From Rhodococcus triatomae (GTDB taxonomy: Bacteria > Actinomycetota > Actinomycetes > Mycobacteriales > Mycobacteriaceae), in NCBI RefSeq assembly GCF_014217785.1, contig NZ_CP048814.1, positions 1,674,001 through 1,738,000 on the forward strand: a stretch of DNA of 64,000 bases, given 5' to 3'. Within the stretch, counting starts at the first letter, position 1. Each line of letters starts with the position of its first letter. A model generated the notes under the pieces. The model searched no databases. It saw only the letters and a program-made list of their open reading frames with translations, and had not been told where the DNA came from. This document shows, one piece after another, positions 28,960 through 36,708 of the stretch. Position numbers and translations under genes: made by a program.

Positions 28960-28976
28960 TCCCTCGTGGTCAGGGA
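28960..28976 (-). promoter_or_regulatory. Shine-Dalgarno-sequestering hairpin
   Basis: In the transcript TCCCT (28976-28972) pairs with AGGGA (28964-28960), the ribosome-binding site of the aminotransferase, across a 7-base loop. It lies downstream of the SAM-IV aptamer and could be its expression platform. Confidence 0.5.
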
Positions 28977-29023
28977 CTCGTCGGGAACGGCAGCGCCCAC
29001 GGAAATGGGACGTGGATCACCTC

Positions 29024-29139
29024 GGAGTCCGCGCTTGCCGGGCTCTGCTGAGCCGCAGCCAGGTCGTCACCCGGAGCACCCCACCGCGGAGGAGGGTTGC
29101 CGACCAGCGAGCCGGGGCTTGATGCTGGTACTCATGACC
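29024..29139 (-). ncRNA. SAM-IV riboswitch
   Basis: The minus-strand transcript begins GGTCATGAGTACCAGCATCA and continues AGCCCCGGCTCGCTGGTCGG, CAACCCTCC, GCGGTGGGGTGCTCCGGGTG and ACGACC, ending GGCAAGCGCGG. This matches the SAM-IV aptamer known from Actinomycetales nearly base for base, including the closing GGTC/GACC helix and the 3' GCAAGCGC pseudoknot strand. It would repress expression when S-adenosylmethionine is abundant. It sits upstream of the class V aminotransferase. Confidence 0.92.
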
Positions 29140-29147
29140 TGTGAGAG

Positions 29148-29176
29148 AGGTTGGCAGAAGTCCGGCGCGCTGTCAA
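29148..29176 (-). promoter_or_regulatory. Promoter driving the SAM-IV riboswitch
   Basis: TTGACA (29176-29171), 17-base spacer, CAACCT (29153-29148). Transcription would start at or just before the first base of the riboswitch at 29139. Confidence 0.65.
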
Positions 29177-29189
29177 ACCCCCCGTCCGC

Positions 29190-30446
29190 TCACTCGCGGC
29201 TCACCTCGGCCAGGCGGCGTTCCAGGAATCGCCGCCGATTCTCGTTCACCGTTCCGGCGATCGCGTTCCGGTAGTGCACTCGCGACTCCTCGAGCCGTCC
29301 GGCGCGGCGCAACAGGTCCGCACGGACGGCGGACATCGCGTGCGCGGGTAGCGGTGAACGCGCCGACTCCAACCGGTCCACCTCCGCGACTCCCGCCTCA
29401 AACCCGTCCCGAAACCCCAGTGCCACAGCCCTGTTCAGTCGAACCACCGCCGAGTCGCCGTAGCCGAGGAGTGCGTCGTACGCGTCGACCAGCGCCGCCC
29501 AGTCGGTCGATTCCCACGACGGCGCGAGGGCGTGCACCGCGGCGATCCGGGCCTGCGCACCGTAGCGCCCGGCACCACGGCGCGACGCCGCTCGCAGACA
29601 GGCGATCGCGGCACCGATCTCGGCCCGGTCCCACCGGCTGCGGTCCTGCTCTTCCAACGGGACGACGTCACCGCGGACGTCCACCCGCTGACCGCGACGA
29701 CTGTCCTGGAACTGTATGAGCGCGAGGAGCGCCCACGCCTCGGATTCGTCCGGCATCAACTCGCACAACAGTTTTCCGAGCCGGATCGCCTCGTCACACA
29801 GCTCGTCGCGCACGAGGACCGTTCCGGCGGTGGCGGCGTATCCCTCGGTGAACACGAGGTGGATACACGCCAGAACCTGCTCCGTCCGTTCCGGCAGCTG
29901 GTGATCGGGCGGCACCCGGAACGGTATCGACGCCTCGCGAATCTTGGCCTTGGCACGGCTGATCCGCTGCGCCACCGAACTTTCCGCGGACAGCAGGAGC
30001 CGGCCGATCTCCCCCGTCCCCAACCCGCACACCAGTCGCAGTGTCAGCGCCACCTGTGAGGCCGGGGACAGCGCAGGATGCGCGCAGGTGAACAGCAGGC
30101 GCAACTGGTCGTCGCGGACGGTCCATCCCGGCTCCGGTTCGGGGTCGGGGGCGGGCCACATCGTCATCGCTTCCCTCTCCCGGCCCGCCCTCCCCGATTC
30201 CCGGCGGAGGCGGTCGAGAGCGCGGTTGCGTGCCACTGTCGTGATCCACGCACCGGGCCGCTCCGGCACACCTGTCTCCGGCCACCGGCGGACCGCCTCG
30301 GCGAACGCCTCCTGCACGGCGTCCTCCGCCAGGGACAGATCGCCGCACATCCGGGTGACCGCACCCACCGACCGCCCGAACTCCTGCCGGAAGATCCGAG
30401 CCGGATCCGGGTCGCCGGAAGGCAGACGACTCCCGCCCGTGCCCAT
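29190..30446 (-). CDS. ECF42-type RNA polymerase sigma factor
   Basis: A 418-residue extracytoplasmic-function sigma factor with a long C-terminal extension. Sigma2 is at about residues 10-80 (DLSLAEDAVQEAFAEAVRRW), sigma4 about 110-170 (LVCGLGTGEIGRLLLS), followed by a helical TPR-like/DUF6596 domain of over 200 residues. This layout and the YCII (DGPF) partner gene define group ECF42. The extension probably replaces an anti-sigma factor as regulator. ATG at 30446 lies 4 bp after the partner's stop. A TGTCGA-N17-CGTC promoter upstream of the pair suggests autoregulation. Confidence 0.92.
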   Translation of the reverse strand: MGTGGSRLPSGDPDPARIFRQEFGRSVGAVTRMCGDLSLAEDAVQEAFAEAVRRWPETGVPERPGAWITTVARNRALDRLRRESGRAGREREAMTMWPAPDPEPEPGWTVRDDQLRLLFTCAHPALSPASQVALTLRLVCGLGTGEIGRLLLSAESSVAQRISRAKAKIREASIPFRVPPDHQLPERTEQVLACIHLVFTEGYAATAGTVLVRDELCDEAIRLGKLLCELMPDESEAWALLALIQFQDSRRGQRVDVRGDVVPLEEQDRSRWDRAEIGAAIACLRAASRRGAGRYGAQARIAAVHALAPSWESTDWAALVDAYDALLGYGDSAVVRLNRAVALGFRDGFEAGVAEVDRLESARSPLPAHAMSAVRADLLRRAGRLEESRVHYRNAIAGTVNENRRRFLERRLAEVSRE

Positions 30447-30450
30447 CGCC

Positions 30451-31161
30451 TCACCCGGTCTCGTCGACGATTCGGCGCAGTTCCACACAGCCCCGTTCGC
30501 CCAGCGGGATCCGAGAGGCGAGGGACACCGCCGTGTCGCGGTCCGGCGCCCGGAGCACGTACAGGCCGTTGGCCACCTCGACCGATTCGGTGTAGGGGCC
30601 GTCGCTGAGCAGCAGTTCCCCGTCCCGCACGCTCGCCGTGGTTGCCGCGCGTGGTGGGTACACCGCGCCGCCGCCTCGGATCGCGTCGCCGGCCCACTCC
30701 CCGAACTCGCGGTGTTCGGCTGCCCCGCGCTCCCACTCGGCGGTGCCCGGCGGGGTGGCGTCGGCCGCCGGTTCCCGGATCAGCGCCAGCCACAGCCCCG
30801 ACGTGTCCGAGGCCGGCGACCACTCCGCCAACGGCCACACCTCGGTGTGCCCCGAGGCCGTGTCCGGGATGGCCCGGACCAGCTCCAGCACCGAATCGAG
30901 GTCGTCGGCCTCGAGGACGTAGAAGCCACCGATCACCTCGGCCAGTTCGGCGAACGGGCCGTCCGTCACCAGTCGCCCGTGCCCGTCGTTCCGGATCGTC
31001 ACCGCCTCGGACGTCGGGTGCAGGGCGCCACCGCCGACGATCGCGGACTGCGACTGCTCCCAGAACGCCTCGTGCCGGGCCACCGAGGCCTCGAACTCGG
31101 GGGTCCCCGGTACCCACTCCGGACCCTCTTCCTCACCCATCAGCAATGCCAGATAGTTCAC
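30451..31161 (-). CDS. Tandem YCII-related (DGPF) domain protein
   Basis: A 236-residue protein made of two YCII/DGPF domains. Domain 1 has TDGPFAELAEVIGGFYVLEA and domain 2 SDGPYTESVEVANGLYVLRA, a clear internal duplication. DGPF proteins are the constant partners of ECF42 sigma factors, probably modulating them or sensing a signal; no activity is proven. GTG at 31161 is preceded by GAGGAGGAAG. Most DGPF partners are single-domain, so the fused pair is mildly unusual. Confidence 0.88.
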   Translation of the reverse strand: MNYLALLMGEEEGPEWVPGTPEFEASVARHEAFWEQSQSAIVGGGALHPTSEAVTIRNDGHGRLVTDGPFAELAEVIGGFYVLEADDLDSVLELVRAIPDTASGHTEVWPLAEWSPASDTSGLWLALIREPAADATPPGTAEWERGAAEHREFGEWAGDAIRGGGAVYPPRAATTASVRDGELLLSDGPYTESVEVANGLYVLRAPDRDTAVSLASRIPLGERGCVELRRIVDETG

Positions 31162-31239
31162 GGCTTCCTCCTCCGCTTTCGCCTCGTCGTGTCGAGAATC
31201 CCCGTCCCGACCGGAGGGCGCAGCGCCCTCTACCCAGAC

Positions 31240-31283
31240 GACGAAGTGGGCACACTCACTTCGACACACCCTGCACATCGACA
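31240..31283 (-). promoter_or_regulatory. ECF-type promoter (TGTCGA-N17-CGTC) with a second TGTCGA upstream
   Basis: On the minus strand TGTCGA (31266-31261), 17 bases, CGTC (31243-31240) matches the recognition pattern reported for ECF42. Another TGTCGA lies 11 bases further upstream (31283-31278). Predicted leader about 75 bases to the GTG of the DGPF gene. The rest of 31162-31467 holds only a 7-bp hairpin (31403-31420) and no gene. Confidence 0.65.
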
Positions 31284-31467
31284 CACAGCGGGCACGGGAC
31301 AGGTGACGGGTGAAGAATGAACCAGGAGGACGAGTTCTCGGGCTCGTTCACCGTCCGGTTACCGAACCGTGAGATAACCACGGAACGCGGCTGCCGGTCG
31401 CAGGCGACAACCCTGTCGCCCAGTGTCTGCCGTGAACGCCCAGTGCGTCTCCAGTGAAGGAAGTCGA

Positions 31468-34400
31468 TTGTCTCTTCAGTCGCCGACGGACCAGGTCCCG
31501 TCGCAGCAGGTCCCGCAGGAGTTGCTGCGGGGCTCCTTCGCACCTCCCGCACGCACGCTCGTCGACATCTTCCGAGCGAGCGCGGAGGCGGATCCGGACG
31601 CGGTCGCGATCGACGACGGCACGCTCGAGCTGACCTATCGGGAGGTGCTCGACGAGATCGATCTCGGGGTCCAGGCGCTGACCGAGGCCGGGGTCGGCGC
31701 CGGGGACCGGGTGGGGATCCGCATGCCGTCCGGCTCACACCGGCTGTACGTGTCGATCCTGTCGGTGCTCTCGGCGGGCGCCGCGTACGTCCCCGTCGAT
31801 GCCGACGATCCCGACGAGCGCGCCGAACTGGTGTTCGGTGAGGCAGGTGTCGCCGCGATCATCACCGGGAGCGGGATCGAGACCGGAACCGGAGGCAATC
31901 ACACGGCCGACGGTGACACTGCCCCGGACGTGCGCCCGCCCTCCCTCGACGACGACGCGTGGATCATCTTCACCTCGGGGTCGACGGGAACCCCGAAGGG
32001 CGTCGCGGTCACCCACCGCAATGCCGCAGCTTTCGTCGATGCCGAGGCTCGACTGTTCCTGCGCGAGAACCCGATCGGCCCCGGGGATCGCGTCCTGGCC
32101 GGGCTGTCGGTCGCCTTCGACGCCTCGTGCGAGGAGATGTGGCTGGCCTGGCGCCACGGCGCCTGCCTGGTTCCGGCGCCGCGCTCGCTCGTGCGCAGCG
32201 GGATGGACCTGGGCCCGTGGCTCGTCACCCGGGACGTCAACATCGTGTCGACGGTGCCGACCCTGGCGGCGCTGTGGCCGGCCGAGGCGCTCGAGGCTGT
32301 GCGGCTGCTCATCTTCGGTGGCGAGGCGTGCCCGCCGGAACTGGTCGAGCGCCTCGCCACGCCGGGCCGCGAGGTGTGGAACACGTACGGACCGACGGAG
32401 GCGACGGTCGTCGCGTGTGGTGCGCTGCTGGACGGCACCGGGCCGGTCACCATCGGCCTCCCCCTCGACGGCTGGGACCTGGCCGTCGTCGATGCCGACG
32501 GTGCGCCGGTGTCCGAGGGCGAGGTCGGCGAGCTGGTGATCGGTGGCGTCGGTCTCGCTCGCTACCTCGATCCGGCCAAGGACGCCGAGAAGTACGCGCC
32601 GATGCCGTCGCTGGGCTGGGACCGCGCGTACCGCAGCGGCGACCTGGTCCGGCTCGAACGATCCGGCCTGCGGTTCCAGGGCCGCGCCGACGACCAGGTC
32701 AAGCTCGGCGGACGTCGCATCGAGCTGGGCGAGGTCGACAATGCCCTGCAGAATCTTCCCGGCGTCGCGGGCGCCGCGGCCGCGGTCCGCCGGACCGGCG
32801 CCGGCCACCAGGTGCTCATCGGCTACCTGGCCGGCACCGACCCCGATTTCGACCTCGTCGCCGCGCACGCCGCGCTCGGCGAGCACCTGCCCGCCGCGCT
32901 GGTTCCCCGGCTGGCGCTCGTCGACGAGCTACCGACCCGGACGTCCGGGAAGGTGGACCGCGACGCGCTGCCGTGGCCGCTTCCCGGTGCGGACGACGAC
33001 TCGATGGACGCGCTCGGACTCGGCGAGACCGCGACGTGGGTCGCGGGCCTGTGGGCGGACATCCTCGGTGCCCGGATCAGCGGACCGAAGAACGACTTCT
33101 TCGAACTCGGCGGGGGTTCGCTGGCGGCGGCCCAGCTCGTCACCGCGCTGCGCGAACGGTTCCCGGAGGTCACCGTCGCCGAGTTGTACGACCGGCCCCG
33201 ACTGGGTGCGCTCGCCGACTACCTGGACGAACTCGCACCGACCGCGGCCGTCGAACCGCGCACGGTCGTCCCCACACCGCGGGCCGGTCAGTGGGCGCAA
33301 CTCGCGGCGACCGTGCCGCTGGTGACGCTCACCGGCCTGCAATGGGTGACATGGCTGGCGATCGCCAACAACATTCTCGCGTGGTTCGCGCCCGTCCCGT
33401 GGGCGCCGACACTGTCGTGGTGGATCGTGCTGGTGGCATTCGTCGCCTTCCTCACACCACTCGGCCGGATGGCGATCTCGGTGGCGGGGGCCAGGCTCCT
33501 GCTCCGGCGCGTCGAGCCCGGAACGTACCCGCGCGGTGGCAGCGTCCACCTCCGGCTGTGGACTGCCCAGCGGCTCACCGAGGCGAGCGGCGCGGCCAAC
33601 CTGTCCGGTGCACCCTGGATGACCTACTACGCGCGGGCACTGGGAGCGAGGATCGGTGCCGGTGTGGACCTGCACACCCTCCCCCCGGTCACCGGCATGC
33701 TCGATCTCGGGGACGGCTGCTCGGTCGAGCCGGAGGTGGACCTGTCCGGACACTGGATCGACGGCGACGTCGTCCACATCGGCGAGATCAGGATCGGCGC
33801 CGGCGCGTCGGTGGGCGCCCGGTCGACGTTGTTCCCGGGCACGCGGATCGGGAAGAACGCCCACGTCGCCGCGGGCTCCGCGGTGTCGGGCCGAGTGAAG
33901 GCGGACCAGTACTGGGCGGGGTCTCGCGCGGTGAAGGTCGGCAAGGCGAAGACGCCGTGGCCGGACGAGGCGCCCCCACGTGCCCGCTGGTGGGTACCGG
34001 TCTACGGCATCAGTTCCGTGGTTCTCGCCGGGATGCCGCTCGTCGGCCTCGCGGTCGGGCTGGTCCTGGTCGGCTGGGCCGTCCACGATGCGCCGACGGT
34101 CTCGGCGGCGGTGTTGCCCGCGCTGGCGGCGGTGCCCTTCGCGACGTTGCTCGCTCTCGCCGCGTACGCGGTGCTCACGGTGGCCGCGGTACGGACGCTC
34201 GCGATCGGGCTGCACGAGGGATATCACCCGGTGCGCAGCCGCATCGGCTGGCAGGTCTGGGCCACCGAACGCATCATGGACGCCGCCCGCACCTTCCTGT
34301 TCCCGCTCTACGCCGGGCTGCTCACGCCGGCGTGGCTGCGCCTGCTGGGCGCGAAGGTCGGCAAGAACGTCGAGGCGTCGACCGTGCTGCTGCTCCCCAA

Positions 34401-35370
34401 GTTCACCACCGTCGCGGACGGCGCGTTCCTCGCCGACGACACGATGGTCGCCAGCTACGAGCTCGGTGGCGGCTGGATGCACATCGAGTCGGCGAAGGTC
34501 GGCAAACGCGCGTTCCTCGGCAACTCGGGCATGACGGCGCCCGGTCGGCGGGTCCCCAAGTACGGTCTCGTCGCCGTACTCTCCGCCGCTCCGTCGAAGG
34601 CGAAGTCCGGGTCCTCCTGGCTGGGCAGCCCGCCGGTGCGACTGCGTCGGTCCCCGGGCGAGACCGACATGTCCCGCACGTTCGAGCCGCCGACGCGGCT
34701 CAAGATCGCGCGTGGCGCGGTGGAGACGTGCCGGCTGATTCCGGTGATGGTCAGTGTGGGAATCGGCGTCGGGGTGCTGCTGACGCTCGACGCCCTCGCC
34801 GGTGTCGGGTTCTGGCTCGCCGCGGTGGCGTCCGGCGTGGTGCTGCTCGGGGCGGGCGCGGTGGCCGCGCTGGTCACCGTGGCCGCGAAGTGGGCGATCG
34901 TCGGGCGCATCGACAAGGTCGAGCATCCTCTGTGGAGCTCGTTCGTGTGGCGCAACGAGGTGGCCGACGCGTTCGTGGAAACTGTTGCGGCACCGTGGTT
35001 CGCGCGGATCGCGACCGGGACGGCAGTGCTCAACGTGTGGCTGCGCGGACTCGGCGCCACCATCGGCAGAGGCGTGTGGTGCGAGAGCTACTGGCTTCCC
35101 GAGGCAGACCTGGTGACTCTCGGTGACGGCGCGACGGTCGAACGCGGATGTGTCGTGCAGACACATCTGTTTCATGATCGGATCATGTCCATGGACACCG
35201 TCACTCTGGGATCGGGCGCCACCCTCGGGCCGCACTGCGTGGCGCTGCCCGCCTCGCACATCGGTGACGGCGCCACCGTGGGGCCGGCGTCGCTGGTGAT
35301 GCGCGGCGACACCGTGCCCGCCTCCACCCGCTGGCAGGGCAACCCGATCGCGCCGTGGGGTGACCGATGA
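31468..35370 (+). CDS. Poly-epsilon-lysine-synthetase (Pls)-like membrane NRPS
   Basis: A 1300-residue synthetase with exactly the Pls layout. Adenylation domain: FTSGSTGTPKG near 166, NTYGPTEATVV near 305, GRADDQVKLGGRRIELGEV near 405, TSGKVDRDALP near 491. Carrier domain FFELGGGSLAAA with Ser550. Then six membrane helices in three pairs (about 626-678, 846-914, 1089-1149) separating three left-handed beta-helix (hexapeptide) domains that in Pls form the isopeptide-bond-making sites. There is no condensation or thioesterase domain. The core A4 segment VAFDASCEEMW keeps the amino-binding Asp; the substrate may be lysine, ornithine or diaminobutyrate. Start TTG at 31468 has GAAGGAAG upstream; GTG at 31423 is the alternative. 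It overlaps the M1 peptidase gene. Confidence 0.88.
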   Translation: MSLQSPTDQVPSQQVPQELLRGSFAPPARTLVDIFRASAEADPDAVAIDDGTLELTYREVLDEIDLGVQALTEAGVGAGDRVGIRMPSGSHRLYVSILSVLSAGAAYVPVDADDPDERAELVFGEAGVAAIITGSGIETGTGGNHTADGDTAPDVRPPSLDDDAWIIFTSGSTGTPKGVAVTHRNAAAFVDAEARLFLRENPIGPGDRVLAGLSVAFDASCEEMWLAWRHGACLVPAPRSLVRSGMDLGPWLVTRDVNIVSTVPTLAALWPAEALEAVRLLIFGGEACPPELVERLATPGREVWNTYGPTEATVVACGALLDGTGPVTIGLPLDGWDLAVVDADGAPVSEGEVGELVIGGVGLARYLDPAKDAEKYAPMPSLGWDRAYRSGDLVRLERSGLRFQGRADDQVKLGGRRIELGEVDNALQNLPGVAGAAAAVRRTGAGHQVLIGYLAGTDPDFDLVAAHAALGEHLPAALVPRLALVDELPTRTSGKVDRDALPWPLPGADDDSMDALGLGETATWVAGLWADILGARISGPKNDFFELGGGSLAAAQLVTALRERFPEVTVAELYDRPRLGALADYLDELAPTAAVEPRTVVPTPRAGQWAQLAATVPLVTLTGLQWVTWLAIANNILAWFAPVPWAPTLSWWIVLVAFVAFLTPLGRMAISVAGARLLLRRVEPGTYPRGGSVHLRLWTAQRLTEASGAANLSGAPWMTYYARALGARIGAGVDLHTLPPVTGMLDLGDGCSVEPEVDLSGHWIDGDVVHIGEIRIGAGASVGARSTLFPGTRIGKNAHVAAGSAVSGRVKADQYWAGSRAVKVGKAKTPWPDEAPPRARWWVPVYGISSVVLAGMPLVGLAVGLVLVGWAVHDAPTVSAAVLPALAAVPFATLLALAAYAVLTVAAVRTLAIGLHEGYHPVRSRIGWQVWATERIMDAARTFLFPLYAGLLTPAWLRLLGAKVGKNVEASTVLLLPKFTTVADGAFLADDTMVASYELGGGWMHIESAKVGKRAFLGNSGMTAPGRRVPKYGLVAVLSAAPSKAKSGSSWLGSPPVRLRRSPGETDMSRTFEPPTRLKIARGAVETCRLIPVMVSVGIGVGVLLTLDALAGVGFWLAAVASGVVLLGAGAVAALVTVAAKWAIVGRIDKVEHPLWSSFVWRNEVADAFVETVAAPWFARIATGTAVLNVWLRGLGATIGRGVWCESYWLPEADLVTLGDGATVERGCVVQTHLFHDRIMSMDTVTLGSGATLGPHCVALPASHIGDGATVGPASLVMRGDTVPASTRWQGNPIAPWGDR

Positions 35371-36680
35371 AGAACGGAAAGACCGACACCCCGATCGACC
35401 CGTACCTGCCCCAGAACGGCAATCGCGGATACCGCGTGTCCCGCTACGAGCTCGACCTCGAGTACAAGGTCGCCAGCAACCGGCTCGCAGGCAAGGCCAC
35501 GATCACCGCCGTCACGACCGAGGCACGCAGCCGGATCGGGCTCGATCTGGCGCCGAACCTCGACGTCACGAAGGTGGTGGTGAACGGTTCGCGCGGGGCG
35601 AAATATTCGCACCGGGCGGGCAAGCTCGTGATCACGCCCCGCGAGAAGCTGCCGGCGGGCGCGGCACTCGTCGTGGCGATCCAGTACCAGGGCGCGCCCG
35701 CGCCGATCCGGTCGGTGTGGGGTGAGGTCGGCTGGGAGGAACTCGACGAGGGAGCGCTGGTGGCCAGCCAGCCCAACGGGGCGGCGTCCTGGTTTCCCTG
35801 CGACGATCACCCCAGTTCCAAGGCCAGCTACCGGATCTCGATCACCACGGATTCGCCCTACTACGCCGTCGCGAACGGCAAGCTCCGCGACCGTCGGGTG
35901 CGAGCGAGTCAGACGACGTGGGTGTTCGAGCAGTCCGAGCCGATGTCGACCTACCTCGCGACCATCCAGATCGGACACTACGAACGCCGACGCGTCGCGG
36001 ACGGTGCGGTACCCATCCATGCGGTGTTGCCGCCCCGTCTGCACACGGCGTTCGACCACGACTTCGGCCGCCAGGGCCAGATCATGGACGTCTTCACCGA
36101 ACTGTTCGGGCCGTACCCGTTTCCCGGCTACACGGTGGTGGTCACCGACGATCCGCTCGAGATCCCCATCGAGGCCCAGGGGCTGTCGATCTTCGGTTCC
36201 AACCATCTGGACGGTCGGCGCGGGTCGGAGCGGCTCGTCGCGCACGAACTGGCCCACCAGTGGTTCGGCAACAGCCTCACGCTCGGGCAGTGGCGCGACA
36301 TCTGGCTGCACGAGGGCTTCGCCTGTTACGCCGAATGGCTGTGGGCCGAGAACTCCGGCGGCCAGTCGGCGCACGAACACGCGGTGCGCGCCCACCAGGG
36401 CCTGGCCCGCAAGCCGCAGGACCTGCTGGTCGGCGACCCGGGCCCGACACTGATGTTCGACGACCGCGTCTACAAGCGGGGGGCCCTGGCGCTACATGCG
36501 CTCCGGCACCGTCTCGGCGACGACGCCTTCTTCGAGCTGATCCGCACATGGACGGATCGATATCGCTACTCGACGGTGACGACGGAACAGTTCACCGATC
36601 TGGCGGCCCGATTCACGGATCGCCCGCTGCGGGAGCTGTGGTCGAACTGGTTGTACGAGAAGGAACTGCCGTCACTGTGA
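35367..36680 (+). CDS. M1 family zinc aminopeptidase-like protein
   Basis: A 437-residue M1 metallopeptidase. Zinc site VAHELAHQWFGNSLTLGQWR with the distal Glu in LHEGFACYAEW. The exopeptidase GAMEN motif is replaced by EAQGLSIFG. The protein stops after the catalytic domain, so it lacks the large C-terminal helical domain of PepN. No signal peptide. ATGA overlap with the Pls-like gene (35367-35370) shows co-translation. In Streptomyces, poly-epsilon-lysine producers carry a peptidase that degrades the polymer, so a role in trimming or self-protection is a fair inference. Confidence 0.88.
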   Translation: MKNGKTDTPIDPYLPQNGNRGYRVSRYELDLEYKVASNRLAGKATITAVTTEARSRIGLDLAPNLDVTKVVVNGSRGAKYSHRAGKLVITPREKLPAGAALVVAIQYQGAPAPIRSVWGEVGWEELDEGALVASQPNGAASWFPCDDHPSSKASYRISITTDSPYYAVANGKLRDRRVRASQTTWVFEQSEPMSTYLATIQIGHYERRRVADGAVPIHAVLPPRLHTAFDHDFGRQGQIMDVFTELFGPYPFPGYTVVVTDDPLEIPIEAQGLSIFGSNHLDGRRGSERLVAHELAHQWFGNSLTLGQWRDIWLHEGFACYAEWLWAENSGGQSAHEHAVRAHQGLARKPQDLLVGDPGPTLMFDDRVYKRGALALHALRHRLGDDAFFELIRTWTDRYRYSTVTTEQFTDLAARFTDRPLRELWSNWLYEKELPSL

Positions 36681-36708
36681 GCCGGCGAGTTCACTGTGAG
36701 TCGGCGAG
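36672..36708. repeat. Tandem 19-bp near-identical repeat spanning two convergent stop codons
   Basis: TCACTGTGAGCCGGCGAGT (36672-36690) is followed by TCACTGTGAGTCGGCGAG (36691-36708), one mismatch. The first copy contains the peptidase TGA; the second begins with the complement of the MFS gene's TGA. Confidence 0.8.

Noticed and set aside
31423-31467. GTG at 31423 as the start of the Pls-like gene
   Set aside because: In frame, but no Shine-Dalgarno; TTG at 31468 has GAAGGAAG upstream. Kept as an alternative only.
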